Of a stretch of 64,000 nt of DNA, positions 32,051 through 40,288 are shown piece after piece. The stretch comes from Paenibacillus sp. PvR098 (lineage in GTDB: Bacteria; Bacillota; Bacilli; Paenibacillales; NBRC-103111). A model generated the notes under the pieces. The model saw only the letters and a list, made by a program, of their open reading frames with translations, searched no databases and had not been told where the DNA came from. The translations under genes and the position numbers were made by a program. Where the stretch lies: assembly GCF_017833255.1 (NCBI RefSeq), contig NZ_JAFIBU010000001.1, forward strand, positions 1,736,001-1,800,000, given 5' to 3'. Position 1 is the first letter of the stretch; each line of letters opens with the position of its first letter.

Positions 32051-32965
32051 TCAGTCCTTAAATCCATAGCTTAATAAGATTTTGGTTTCTTCGAATCGTT
32101 TATTGCTAGTGGACGTGCCCATCACGACACTAATCAATCTTTTTCCGTCACGGACAGCCGTCCCGGTAAAACAATATCCAGCTTCATCCGTAAACCCCGT
32201 TTTGAGTCCGTCCAGGCCCTCAAAGCCTAAGACCTGATTCTCTTCGGCCCGCAGCATCTCATTCGTATTGACCACCGTCTTCTTTTGGTAGGCAAGTCGA
32301 TAGCTAGGTTTATCTGTAAAAGACAGGATGTCCGGGTAATCCTGGATCAGCCTGGATGCCAGCTTCGCCGTATCCGCAGCCGTCATCTGCTGCTCTCCTC
32401 GAATACCCTCCGGTGGATTCGAGCCCATATCCGTTCTAGACAAGCCAGTCGCATTGATATAATGCGTGTGCTTGGACAAGCCCAAGCTTTTTGCCTTCTC
32501 ATTCATGAGCGCTGCGAAGGCTTCTTCACTGCCTGCCACTCGTTCGGCGAGCGCAACCGCTGCATCATTGGCTGAATCGACGGCGACTGCTGCGAATAAA
32601 TCTTTTACGGATACCCGGTCTCCTGCCCGAAGGGGCACTTTAGCTCCAACCACACCCGCAGCTCGGGGGCTGATTTTCACCTTTTCATTCCACGAAAGCT
32701 TTTGGCTGCCAATATGCTCTAGAACGATGTATTCCGTCATCATCTTGGACATGCTGGCCGGCGGCAGCGGTGTATCTCCGTTTACGGAATACATCAGCTC
32801 TCCGGTTTCCGCATCCAGCAGCACCGCAGCTGTCGCCTCCAGCTTGGGCCCTTTCGCAAACATCCAGGGAATCTCATTCCATACAGCCCGTACTTCCCCC
32901 TCATAAAGCTTAAATCCTGCAAGCAAAATGAAACCCACTACAATCGTCGTTTTGATCAATTTCAT
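32051..32965 (-). CDS. Serine-type D-Ala-D-Ala carboxypeptidase (S11, PBP5-like)
   Basis: 304-aa low-molecular-weight penicillin-binding protein that trims the terminal D-Ala of the stem peptide. Active-site motifs are complete: S71-x2-K74 (SMSK), S131-A-N133 (DSAND) and K255-T-G257. One N-terminal hydrophobic segment (TTIVVGFILLAGF) serves as signal or anchor. There is no long C-terminal anchor domain, so it is shorter than DacA and closer to DacF/DacB types. The frame extends to 33031, but the ATG at 32965, downstream of AGGAGAG, best fits the signal peptide. Confidence 0.88.
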   Translation of the reverse strand: MKLIKTTIVVGFILLAGFKLYEGEVRAVWNEIPWMFAKGPKLEATAAVLLDAETGELMYSVNGDTPLPPASMSKMMTEYIVLEHIGSQKLSWNEKVKISPRAAGVVGAKVPLRAGDRVSVKDLFAAVAVDSANDAAVALAERVAGSEEAFAALMNEKAKSLGLSKHTHYINATGLSRTDMGSNPPEGIRGEQQMTAADTAKLASRLIQDYPDILSFTDKPSYRLAYQKKTVVNTNEMLRAEENQVLGFEGLDGLKTGFTDEAGYCFTGTAVRDGKRLISVVMGTSTSNKRFEETKILLSYGFKD

Positions 32966-33069
32966 TCGAATTTTCTCTCCTATTTCCATCTCATACTTTA
33001 TAGACGAAAGCAGAAGTGCTTTTTCATGCATTTGATGAAAAAACTCGAAACCGACGAGATCATGTCAAG

Positions 33070-33255
33070 CTAGTAAGTCGCATACAGCTGTTTTAAATCG
33101 GAGACAAGCTCTTCGTTTGTCTCCTTCTCTTCTCCTTCGAATTTCTCAATCAAAGAGGCCGTCACGAACTCAGCATTCACACTGTAATGCTTCAATAAAG
33201 CGGCCAGTTTCTCCAACTGCTCATGATTTTCGATAATTTGGTTCATTCGGCTCAT
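33070..33255 (-). CDS. Small hypothetical protein, 61 aa
   Basis: Acidic, mostly helical protein (NQIIENHEQLEKLAALLKHY, then IEKFEGEEKETNEELVSDLK) without membrane segment or known motif. ATG at 33255 follows AGGAGAAATC and overlaps the stop of the preceding small gene by one base (TAATG), so the two are translationally coupled. Function is not recognised. Confidence 0.7.
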   Translation of the reverse strand: MSRMNQIIENHEQLEKLAALLKHYSVNAEFVTASLIEKFEGEEKETNEELVSDLKQLYATY

Positions 33256-33434
33256 TACAGATTTCTCCTGAATATTTGGGTTGTGGCCAATGTTGCTGCA
33301 GCATCATCCATTTCATCAAAGAATTCCTCGTCATCCGGATGTACAATTTGCTCATTTAATATTTCAGCGGCTTCGCCTTCCGTCAGGCGCCTGCCGAACT
33401 GCAGCTCCAGGCGTCGTATGTCTTCATTCTCCAT
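33255..33434 (-). CDS. Small acidic hypothetical protein, 59 aa
   Basis: Acidic helical protein starting MENEDIRRLELQFGRRL, with a strongly acidic middle (HPDDEEFFDEMDD). The frame is open from 33464, but the ATG at 33434 is preceded by GGAGGG at eight bases and is preferred. It is coupled to the next small gene. The pair looks like a small regulatory or adaptor unit; its role is unknown. Confidence 0.7.
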   Translation of the reverse strand: MENEDIRRLELQFGRRLTEGEAAEILNEQIVHPDDEEFFDEMDDAAATLATTQIFRRNL

Positions 33435-33506
33435 ATGTTCTTCCCTCCACCTTAGTATGATCATTATTTTTTCGCAACTTCCGAATTTTATGAAAAAAAA
33501 ACGAAA

Positions 33507-33547
33507 AAACCATCTTTAGCAGAATCGCTTTCTCTGAAGATGGTTTT
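33507..33547 (-). terminator. Intrinsic terminator of the SufR-like gene
   Basis: AAAACCATCTT and AAGATGGTTTT arms with an inner CAGA/TCTG pairing. On the minus strand it is followed by TTTTTTCGTTTTTTTT. The 5' arm touches the stop codon of the gene. Confidence 0.85.
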
Positions 33548-34181
33548 ATTTATGTTGTATGACATATGCACATTGGCTGCCTCCTTTGGCCAGACATTCC
33601 GTTCGCTCCACCTTGGCTTCTTCTCCAAGCAAGCTTCTGAACATCTCCAGCTCACAGCTGCACGCGTGATTATATTGGTTAGCCACCTGCGAGATGGGAC
33701 AATTATGCTCTTTGAGCAAATAGGATCCGTCTTCCTTCCGTTCCAGCTCTACCATATAACCGTTCATATTCTGAATGTCCGAGAGCTCCAGGACCCGATC
33801 CGACAAGGATTTGCCATTCATCCGGTTCTTGAAGCGACCAATCAGCCTCTGCTTGCGGCGTTCGAACAGCAGGTTTACTTTATCTTCCCCTAAAGCGGAT
33901 TCCAGCTCTTCCAACAAATCCAACGTTAAATGCTGGTATTTCTTCGGAAACAGATCATCTGCGCGTTCTGTCAGAGAATACTGATGAGTTGGTCTACCCA
34001 TTGCCTGCCGTACAAGCTTCGATTCAATCAGGCTGTCGCGTTCAAGAGTGTTCAGATGACGCCGCACGGCCATTTCCGTAATGCCCAGCTCTCTGGAAAC
34101 CTTACTTACGCTCAGCGGTCCTTTTGTTTTCAGCATCGTCAAAATGACTTTTCTCGTGGGTACTTCCGATTCGTAGTTCAT
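33546..34181 (-). CDS. HTH regulator with C-terminal cysteine cluster (SufR/DeoR-like)
   Basis: 211-aa transcription factor. The N-terminal winged helix (about residues 8-70, GPLSVSKVSRELGITEMAVRRHLNTL) is of the type found in SufR and other DeoR/ArsR-like proteins. The C terminus carries C161, C174, C176, C196 and C204 (EHNCPIS, HACSCE, TECLAKGGSQC), a pattern suited to binding an Fe-S cluster. It probably senses iron-sulfur or redox status. No suf operon is in this window, so the targets are elsewhere or are the nearby small genes. Confidence 0.82.
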   Translation of the reverse strand: MNYESEVPTRKVILTMLKTKGPLSVSKVSRELGITEMAVRRHLNTLERDSLIESKLVRQAMGRPTHQYSLTERADDLFPKKYQHLTLDLLEELESALGEDKVNLLFERRKQRLIGRFKNRMNGKSLSDRVLELSDIQNMNGYMVELERKEDGSYLLKEHNCPISQVANQYNHACSCELEMFRSLLGEEAKVERTECLAKGGSQCAYVIQHK

Positions 34182-34331
34182 CCGGTCTCACCGTCCTTCT
34201 TGTTAGCAAACCACTGCTTCATGTCACAGCAGCCGAGTTATGTACCGTCTGAATACACACATTGTAAACGAAAATAATCCATAAGTAAATTGCTATACTT
34301 AAGTGTATAGCCAGTCTTGAAAAGAAAAAAG

Positions 34332-34377
34332 AAAGTGGATTTCCAGAGAAGGACACTGTTCTGGAAATCCGCTTTCG
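34332..34377 (-). terminator. Intrinsic terminator of the DUF86 gene
   Basis: GAAAGTGGATTTCCAGA (34332-34348) and TCTGGAAATCCGCTTTC (34361-34377) pair over 17 positions with one G-T wobble. TTTTTTCTTTTC follows on the minus strand. Confidence 0.9.
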
Positions 34378-34392
34378 TCCGATACCCATGGA

Positions 34393-34842
34393 TTACAGCA
34401 TTTCCTTACGGATGAAATCAGGAACCGCTTCGGCGAACACTGCGAGCGCTGCTGGAAGGCGGCTCATCATCGGGTGAAGCCCTTTGTGCTTGACCGAGGT
34501 ATACTCCTGTGTTAAAGGACGGCGAAGCATAACAAGCTCTTTCAATGTTGCGGCCGTGTCCTGATCAAATACGCCCTCATCGCTCAAAATGTCGATAATG
34601 TCCTCATAGCTGCTCGCATCGCGCATCATGAATGCATCGATCAGCAGACTACCTACGTCCGTAATGGTTTCGATCGCAAGATGAAGCGTCCGCTCCTGGG
34701 CAAATTGAAGAAGGAGCGATTCTCCTGAAGCTTCTCCGTGAGCTGCTTTAGACCAAGCTTCTGTTAATTCGCTGGAAGCTTGAAGCAACGTAGGCACGAA
34801 GGACAAGCGTAGATCGATTTGTTCCTGATTGACATAGTACAT
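34393..34842 (-). CDS. DUF86 / HepT-like protein (YutE family)
   Basis: 149-aa helical protein of the DUF86 family. Members include HepT toxins of the MntA/HepT system and the solitary YutE of Bacillus. The conserved ERTLHLAIETITDVG helix (about residues 49-63) and the LRRPLTQEY region correspond to the family core, but the RNxxVH motif of active HepT is degenerate (LRRPLTQEY). No MntA-type nucleotidyltransferase gene is adjacent, so a toxin role is unlikely. ATG follows CGGAG, which overlaps the end of the 35-aa gene upstream. Confidence 0.78.
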   Translation of the reverse strand: MYYVNQEQIDLRLSFVPTLLQASSELTEAWSKAAHGEASGESLLLQFAQERTLHLAIETITDVGSLLIDAFMMRDASSYEDIIDILSDEGVFDQDTAATLKELVMLRRPLTQEYTSVKHKGLHPMMSRLPAALAVFAEAVPDFIRKEML

Positions 34843-34846
34843 GCAA

Positions 34847-34954
34847 TTATCTCCGTTTCTTTTTTTTCCATTTTGACCATATTACGATCGCAGGGAATGA
34901 AATAAACAACAGGACAATCAGAAGGACTGCCTGCATTAAATATTCATAGCTCAT
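34847..34954 (-). CDS. Putative 35-aa small membrane protein
   Basis: Short open frame between thiD and the DUF86 gene. It starts at an ATG two bases after the thiD stop and ends within the ribosome binding site of the next gene. The product has one hydrophobic helix (YLMQAVLLIVLLFISFPAIV) and a basic tail WSKWKKKKRR, the shape of a real single-pass small protein. A GGAG lies 11 bases upstream, inside the end of thiD. The positions suggest translational coupling through the three genes. Confidence 0.55.
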   Translation of the reverse strand: MSYEYLMQAVLLIVLLFISFPAIVIWSKWKKKKRR

Positions 34955-34956
34955 GG

Positions 34957-35775
34957 TTATGCTTTCTCCTTAGCGGGCAGCCCTTCACGCGTGTATGCCC
35001 AATGATTCGTCGGCCCGTGTCCCCCGCCGATGCCCAGCTCATGACGGATCGCCAACGTGATGAAGCGCTTGGCCGTATGTGCGGCTTCCAGCAGCGGCTT
35101 ACCCTTTGCAAGCTCGGCGCATATCGCTGCGGAGAAGGTACAGCCTGTCCCGTGCGTATGGCGTGTCTCATAGCGCTCTGCCGTCAGCAGGTGAAAGATT
35201 TCACCGTCGTACAGCACATCGGTAGGCTCGCCGCTGCGGTGTCCGCCCTTCACGATAGCGGCCGAGGCGCCGAGCTCTTTCACAATGCGTGTCGCCGCCA
35301 GCTTCATATCATCCAGCGATGACAAAGTCATGCCTGTGATAACCTCAGCTTCCGGTATATTTGGCGTCACGACTGCAGCCAGCGGCAGCAGCTTCTCGCG
35401 AAGCGCATCCTGAGCACTGTCCGCAAGGAGGCTGGCGCCACCTTTGGCGACCATCACAGGGTCAACCACAAGCCTTTTGAGCCCTGCTTTACGAATACAT
35501 CCGGCTACAAGCTCAATGACCTCAGGCTGCGAAAGCATGCCTGTTTTGGCAGCGTCGGCCCCAATATCCGCAAAGATCGCCTCAATCTGCTTCTCGATCC
35601 CTTCGAGAGGTATATCGTAGATTCCGTGCACACCCAATGTATTTTGTGCCGTGACGGCCGTTATCGCAGACATTCCGAACACATCCAGCATTTGAAATGT
35701 TTTGAGATCAGCTTGAATCCCCGCACCTCCGCCGCTATCCGAACCGGCGATGGTTAGCGCTTTATATGTGACCAT
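34957..35775 (-). CDS. thiD: Hydroxymethylpyrimidine/phosphomethylpyrimidine kinase
   Basis: Phosphorylates HMP and HMP-phosphate for thiamine synthesis. About 272 aa; the ATG at 35775 follows AAGGAG at nine bases, while the frame extends to 35796. The ribokinase-fold motifs are ALTIAGSDSGGGAGIQADLKTF at the N terminus, VVDPVMVAKGGASLL and the C-terminal anion-hole signature THGTGCTFSAA. It faces tenI-thiO on the opposite strand, with 222 bp between. No TPP riboswitch consensus was seen in that gap. Pyridoxal kinase activity (PdxK-type) is less likely. Confidence 0.93.
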   Translation of the reverse strand: MVTYKALTIAGSDSGGGAGIQADLKTFQMLDVFGMSAITAVTAQNTLGVHGIYDIPLEGIEKQIEAIFADIGADAAKTGMLSQPEVIELVAGCIRKAGLKRLVVDPVMVAKGGASLLADSAQDALREKLLPLAAVVTPNIPEAEVITGMTLSSLDDMKLAATRIVKELGASAAIVKGGHRSGEPTDVLYDGEIFHLLTAERYETRHTHGTGCTFSAAICAELAKGKPLLEAAHTAKRFITLAIRHELGIGGGHGPTNHWAYTREGLPAKEKA

Positions 35776-35997
35776 TCGTTCAATCTCCTTATTCAATAAG
35801 ATACACTATGGACAAAAAATTCCTTCATTTTAAGTTTAGTCTTCCGTTTGTTTACCGTCAAGAAGCCGAATGCATGCGCTTGATTCCGTTTGGTGATGAT
35901 TTTATGACAACTGAAATAAACGTTTTGACGCCGCTGAAGCGAACGCGTTATGATAAAGGTAAAGAATCACACATGTAGAGAGGGTCCGATCCTTTTG

Positions 35998-36642
35998 ATG
36001 ATCAAGAGAATGCATGCGCTGCACGTTATCACCACAGGACGACAGGAGCTCGAAGAGGTCGCCGCGATATTGATTCAGTGCCCCGTGACGCTCATCGATG
36101 TGCTGCACATTCGGGAGAAGCAGCGCAGTGCACAGGAGCTTGTACAGTGGCATGCGCGGCTGAAGCCGCTGCTAACGCAAACCGCGGTAATTCTGAACGA
36201 CCGCATGGATGCGGCGCTGGCGGCGTCTGCTGAAGGAGTACAGCTTACAGCAGCCAGTCTGAATGCTGCGCAGGCGAGGGCTATCGCCCCGCAAGGCATG
36301 CGAATTGGCTGTTCGGTGCATTCCGCGGATGAAGCGACTGAGGCGTCCCTTCAAGGGGCCAATTATGTCATCTTCGGCCATGTATACCCGACAAGCTCAA
36401 AGCCCGGACTAGCCCCTCGCGGCATCGCCGCCCTCAGACAGACGGTGGATGCTGCAAACGTACCCGTCATCGCCATAGGAGGCATCGAGCCGAATAGCGT
36501 GGACGAGGTGCTGTCCACCGGGGCCGCAGGCGTTGCCATCCTGTCTTCCGTGCTTCTGCATTCTGATCCTGTCGGTCAAGTGTACGCTTACCGCGAAGCG
36601 CTCGATCGGACTAAGCATAAACCAAGGAGAGATTTCACATGA
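35998..36642 (+). CDS. tenI: Thiamine phosphate synthase family protein, thiazole tautomerase TenI-like
   Basis: About 214 aa TIM-barrel protein of the ThiE/TenI family. The conserved phosphate-binding parts (VIFGHVYPTSSKPGLAPRG and VIAIGGIEPNS) are present. The HVYPTSSKPG loop and the weak N-terminal diphosphate site match TenI, which aromatises the thiazole, better than ThiE. The frame opens at 35950, but an ATG at 35998 with GAGAGGG about 13 bases upstream is more likely. It overlaps thiO by four bases. Confidence 0.82.
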   Translation: MIKRMHALHVITTGRQELEEVAAILIQCPVTLIDVLHIREKQRSAQELVQWHARLKPLLTQTAVILNDRMDAALAASAEGVQLTAASLNAAQARAIAPQGMRIGCSVHSADEATEASLQGANYVIFGHVYPTSSKPGLAPRGIAALRQTVDAANVPVIAIGGIEPNSVDEVLSTGAAGVAILSSVLLHSDPVGQVYAYREALDRTKHKPRRDFT

Positions 36643-37796
36643 GCACGGCATCAAACCAAACCGGAGGCAGCAGAACAGCTCCCACCGCAATTATCATCGG
36701 GGGAGGCGTGATCGGCTGCTCAGCGGCCTATGAGCTGGCTAAAGCCGGTTTTGCCTGTACCCTGCTCGATAAAGGGGCTTTAAATCAAGAGGCTTCCACA
36801 GCAGCTGCAGGTATGCTTGGCGCCCAAGTAGAAACGCATGGGCCTGGGCCGTTCTACGAGCTTTGCCGCCAAAGCCAGCAGTTATACAAGGCTTGGATCG
36901 ATGAGCTGGAGTTTCATAGCGCCGTTACCGCACAATACATCGGGGAAGGTATCCTTCGGGCAGCCTTAACGGAAGAGGACGAGTTCGAACTCCGCAGCCG
37001 TCTGCCCTGGATTCAAAACGCAGAGTGGTTGACGGGAAACGACATGCTAAAGCGAGAGCCCGAGTTGTCCCCTGCCGTGCGCGGAGGATTACATTTTTAT
37101 GCCGATCATCAGGTCCATCCCGTTTGGCTCGCCAAAGCACTCGGCGCTGCGATCGTTAAGCAAGGCTGCCGTATTCGCGAATGGACACCTGTATTCAGAC
37201 TGCTGACGGAATCCGGTACCGGACGTATATGTGGCGTTCAAACATCGGAAGGCGCCCTGCATGCCGATATCGTTGTCTTGGCTTCCGGAGCATGGAGTCC
37301 GGCATTGACCGAACCGCTTGGCATTAAGCTCCCCATGTTTCCGGTTAAGGGGCAGTGCATATCGGTCAAAACCGCAGCTCCGCTCATTCGCTCGACCGTC
37401 TTTACTCATGGCTGCTATATCGTTCCGAAGATGGACGGAAGCTATATCATCGGTGCGACACAAGTAGAAGCCGGCTTCGATAAGCATGTCGCCGTGAGTG
37501 CCATTGCCGAGCTTCATAATAAAGCGGCCTCGCTTCTTCCTCGTATTAATGAAGCAGAATTTATTGGAACCTGGGTGGGACTTCGTCCCGGAACACGTGA
37601 CGGGCTTCCGTTTCTCGGCGAATCCAATGAGCTTCCCGGATTGATTTTCGCCACAGGTCATTACAGAAACGGCATTCTGCTTGCTCCGGTCACCGGCAAA
37701 ATTGTCGCCCAAATCGCAACCGGAGAGCCCACGCTGGTAGATCTCAAGGCTTATTCACCTATGCGCGCAGGTGCTGCAGCAACCGCTTCGTTATGA
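36639..37796 (+). CDS. thiO: Glycine oxidase
   Basis: FAD-dependent amine oxidase of 385 aa that makes the iminoglycine needed for the thiazole ring. The FAD motif AIIIGGGVIGCSAAYELA is at residues 17-34, and the C-terminal GLRPGTRDGLPFLGE and GHYRNGILLAP are typical for ThiO. The ATG is coupled to the tenI stop (ATGA). The usual following genes thiS, thiG and thiF are absent; the next gene is convergent and overlaps the end by six bases. The thiazole synthase must be encoded elsewhere. Confidence 0.92.
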   Translation: MSTASNQTGGSRTAPTAIIIGGGVIGCSAAYELAKAGFACTLLDKGALNQEASTAAAGMLGAQVETHGPGPFYELCRQSQQLYKAWIDELEFHSAVTAQYIGEGILRAALTEEDEFELRSRLPWIQNAEWLTGNDMLKREPELSPAVRGGLHFYADHQVHPVWLAKALGAAIVKQGCRIREWTPVFRLLTESGTGRICGVQTSEGALHADIVVLASGAWSPALTEPLGIKLPMFPVKGQCISVKTAAPLIRSTVFTHGCYIVPKMDGSYIIGATQVEAGFDKHVAVSAIAELHNKAASLLPRINEAEFIGTWVGLRPGTRDGLPFLGESNELPGLIFATGHYRNGILLAPVTGKIVAQIATGEPTLVDLKAYSPMRAGAAATASL

Positions 37797-38456
37797 TTTT
37801 AGACGGGCAAGCAGTGCCCACCGTCGTTCATGACGCCGCTTGTATTTCGGAAGCCCCCTGTACAGTTCCACGGCCTCACGGAACGAGCGGCGGGCTTCTT
37901 CTTCTCTGCCCAGCTTGCGGTACAGCTGACCAAGCAGATAGTAGGCTTCGCAAGAAGAAGAATTCACCTCACGGAACCGCTCCAAATACCGTATCGCTTT
38001 TTCCGCATCCCTATCCGCAAGGGACTCCCCCAAAATGAGATAAGGGTCGCCGTATTTTACCCTGGGATTCAGCTCTACCGCCTGCAGGATCAAGCGTTCT
38101 CCTTCGGTTGCTGCACCGAGCTTCAGTTTGCAAATCCCCCTCTCGCTCAGCACATCTGCGGAATCCTCCATAACCTCGCCTACCTGCTCCAGCAGCTCAA
38201 GCGCCGCAGCGTACTTTTTTTGTTCCATATAGATTCTGGCAATATCCAGCTTGGTCGACGTATGATGCGGGCTTAGACGGAGCTCGTCTTTAAGCTTCGA
38301 CAAGCGGCGCGATCGCTTCAGAGGTTTAAGTACGCTTGGAGTCAGCCCGACAAAGCGACGATCCAGCGCATACAAAATGATGATCAGAACAATAAGAGCC
38401 ACGAACGGATTGCCGATTACCCACCACAATAAAGAAAAAATCAGTAATTTTCCCAT
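37791..38456 (-). CDS. Tetratricopeptide repeat membrane protein
   Basis: 221-aa protein with two N-terminal hydrophobic segments (LIFSLLWWVIGNPFVALIVLIIILYAL), a basic stretch, and about three TPR units (for example STKLDIARIYMEQKKYAAALELLEQV and AYYLLGQLYRKLGREEEARRSFREAVELY). It is an anchored scaffold; partners are unknown. ATG follows AGGAAG. Convergent with thiO, with which it shares six bases. Confidence 0.8.
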   Translation of the reverse strand: MGKLLIFSLLWWVIGNPFVALIVLIIILYALDRRFVGLTPSVLKPLKRSRRLSKLKDELRLSPHHTSTKLDIARIYMEQKKYAAALELLEQVGEVMEDSADVLSERGICKLKLGAATEGERLILQAVELNPRVKYGDPYLILGESLADRDAEKAIRYLERFREVNSSSCEAYYLLGQLYRKLGREEEARRSFREAVELYRGLPKYKRRHERRWALLARLKS

Positions 38457-38567
38457 GCTTTATCACTTCCTGCCCTCGTTTATTCTTAGCCGATTGTATC
38501 ACATTTTGTTAAAAAGGGAACGTTCCGAGAACCTAAGCCCGGATTTGTCCGCCTCATACTTATCCAA

Positions 38568-38596
38568 CTGCAAGAAGGGCAATTTTGCGGTATAAT
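38568..38596 (+). promoter_or_regulatory. Candidate sigma-A promoter for the 81-aa membrane gene
   Basis: CTGCAA (38568-38573), a 17-base spacer and a perfect TATAAT (38591-38596) lie about 155 bp upstream of the ATG at 38751. The implied leader is long and contains two GAACGT elements near 38661-38677; I see no known riboswitch in it. A separate palindrome GGAACGTTCC is at 38517-38526. Confidence 0.5.
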
Positions 38597-38750
38597 CATG
38601 ACATGTAATATGGGATGAAAAGAACATGAACTTCATGCCACAATAGTCCGGCTTACATGTGAACGTTCTCTGAACGTGCAGGAATTTGAAGGGCAGCTCT
38701 CGAATGGGTTGATCATATAAGGTAAGCCAATCAGGAGGTTCAAAGGACAA

Positions 38751-38996
38751 ATGAACGAAGCACAGGCTGCCAAATGGCGGAAGACAAGGCAAATGGGAAA
38801 AGGTAAATATGTAATGTATTACGGAGTAGTCGTATGGGGACTGCTGCTGACGCTTTTCTTTACGGCCATCGAATGGCTCTCCCAACCCTCGCTCTCTGCC
38901 TCATGGTTTACTATCCGTTTGGTGGTATTCAGCATCGTCGGCTTTTTTATCGCCAATTTTCGCTGGGATACGTTCGAGCGTAAGTTTAACCGTTAA
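38751..38996 (+). CDS. Small two-helix membrane protein, 81 aa
   Basis: Hypothetical protein with a basic N terminus and two predicted helices (YGVVVWGLLLTLFFTAIEWL and FTIRLVVFSIVGFFIANF). ATG follows AGGAGG at ten bases. The family is common in Bacillota but has no known function. It is monocistronic, with a good terminator just after it. Confidence 0.78.
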   Translation: MNEAQAAKWRKTRQMGKGKYVMYYGVVVWGLLLTLFFTAIEWLSQPSLSASWFTIRLVVFSIVGFFIANFRWDTFERKFNR

Positions 38997-39002
38997 CCAA
39001 AG

Positions 39003-39045
39003 AAGCAGATGCAAGGAGCCTCTCTCAGGCTTCAGACATCTGCTT
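39003..39045 (+). terminator. Intrinsic terminator with nested stems
   Basis: AAGCAGATG and CATCTGCTT outer arms with an inner AGCCT/AGGCT stem, followed by TTT, seven bases after the stop of the 81-aa gene. Confidence 0.88.
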
Positions 39046-39075
39046 TTTACATGGCGCTATAGTTGCAATTCGCAT

Positions 39076-39444
39076 TCAAGCCTCGATCTTTTGCCGCTTG
39101 GCTTCATCTAATTTAGCCGCGATTTGGTCTCTCACACCGCCGAAGCTGAGCACCTGCTCCTTGAATGATTCCCTCGGACCCCACAACGTTTCACCCGCTT
39201 CATCGGAAAAAAGCTCCTTCGAGACGTCCACATACGCAGCGTGCAGATCGTTATCGTACCAATCAATATCAAGAGAGGCATCCTTTTGCAGCACCATGAC
39301 CATATCATAATCGTTATCCTCAGATTCAGCGAACAGAGCCACCAATCGCTTATCTTCTCCCTCCAAGATCACTTCAACATCAGCGCACAGCTCGTCGCTT
39401 CGTTCGAGTACCCTCTTGCATTCCGCATACTTGACTTTCACCAT
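39076..39444 (-). CDS. Hypothetical acidic protein, 122 aa
   Basis: Soluble, acidic protein of alpha/beta character (DVEVILEGEDKRLVALFAE, DYDMVMVLQKDASLDIDW) with no known motif. A ribosome binding site (AGGAGG) is about 15 bases before the ATG, so a start slightly downstream is possible. Function is not recognised. Confidence 0.68.
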   Translation of the reverse strand: MVKVKYAECKRVLERSDELCADVEVILEGEDKRLVALFAESEDNDYDMVMVLQKDASLDIDWYDNDLHAAYVDVSKELFSDEAGETLWGPRESFKEQVLSFGGVRDQIAAKLDEAKRQKIEA

Positions 39445-39589
39445 GGGACTTCAACCCTTCCTCCTTATGATTGGCTTCCGCACAATATCAAGATTAGCTT
39501 CCCTCTCTAACGCTATGCATATTCAAGAACTCATACTAAACTTTATTTAAATTATTCACTTGACTTTAGTAAGTGACATGAATTATTAT

Positions 39590-39606
39590 ACTTACATAAA
39601 GTAAGT
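39590..39606. promoter_or_regulatory. Inverted repeat upstream of azoR, candidate redox-regulator operator
   Basis: ACTTAC-ATAAA-GTAAGT is a perfect inverted repeat 43 bp before the azoreductase ATG. A weaker copy, CACTT-N8-TAAGTG, lies at about 39557-39575. In B. subtilis an azoreductase gene is controlled by the HxlR-type quinone sensor YodB; a similar regulator is encoded at 61800 in this window. The link is inference. Confidence 0.5.
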
Positions 39607-39648
39607 TATTATATATTTATTTTTTTACAATCCAAGGAGGCTTTCTTC

Positions 39649-40275
39649 ATGTCCAACGTATTATTCGTCAAAGCAAACGACCGTCCTGCCGATCAAGCGA
39701 TCAGCGTCAAGCTGTACGATACTTTTTTGGAGAGCTATAAACAGTCTCATCCAGAAGACCAAATCACTGAGCTGGACTTGTTCACGGCTAATCTTCCATA
39801 CTACGATTCCACTGCTATGACCGGTATGTTCAAGCTTGCCAAAGGCATGGAGCTGACTTCCGTAGAACAGAATGCAGCGGATGTTGTCAATGGTTATCTT
39901 GATCAATTCCTTGCAGCTGATAAAGTGGTTATTGCTTTTCCTTTGTGGAACTTCACTGTTCCTGCACAGCTGATCACATACCTTACTTACCTTTGCCAAG
40001 CAGGCAAAACATTCAGCTATACCGCTCAAGGTCCTGTAGGACTAGCCGGAGCCAAAAAAGTAGTTTTGCTTAACGCTCGCGGCGGCGTGTACTCGGAAGG
40101 TCCAATGGCTCAATTGGAAATGTCGCTTAACTACGTTAAAAACATCATGGGCTTCTTCGGAGTCACCGATATTGAGACAACCATCATCGAGGGTCACAAT
40201 CAGTTCCCTGATCGTGCACAGTCCATCGTGGAAGAAGGTCTGAACAAAGCTACCAAGCAGGCTGCCTCGTTCTAA
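39649..40275 (+). CDS. azoR: FMN-dependent NADH-azoreductase
   Basis: 208-aa flavodoxin-fold oxidoreductase that reduces quinones and azo compounds with NADH, protecting against electrophile stress. Recognisable segments are the N-terminal LFVKANDRPADQAISVKLYD, the FMN loop FPLWNFTVPAQLITYLTY (about residues 100-117) and LLNARGGVYSEGPM. ATG follows AAGGAGG. The promoter region carries inverted repeats, and a terminator follows the gene. Confidence 0.93.
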   Translation: MSNVLFVKANDRPADQAISVKLYDTFLESYKQSHPEDQITELDLFTANLPYYDSTAMTGMFKLAKGMELTSVEQNAADVVNGYLDQFLAADKVVIAFPLWNFTVPAQLITYLTYLCQAGKTFSYTAQGPVGLAGAKKVVLLNARGGVYSEGPMAQLEMSLNYVKNIMGFFGVTDIETTIIEGHNQFPDRAQSIVEEGLNKATKQAASF

Positions 40276-40288
40276 TACAAGCAAGAGC

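Noticed and set aside
34393-34842. HepT-MntA toxin-antitoxin system
   Set aside because: The DUF86 protein lacks a clear RNxxVH motif, and no MntA-type gene is next to it; the YutE-like reading is better.
35776-35997. Possible TPP riboswitch between thiD and tenI
   Set aside because: The conserved CUGAGA and related THI-box elements were not found on either strand by eye.
38517-38526. GGAACGTTCC palindrome considered as a LexA/DinR box
   Set aside because: The Bacillus LexA site needs a four-base spacer (CGAAC-N4-GTTCG), which is absent.
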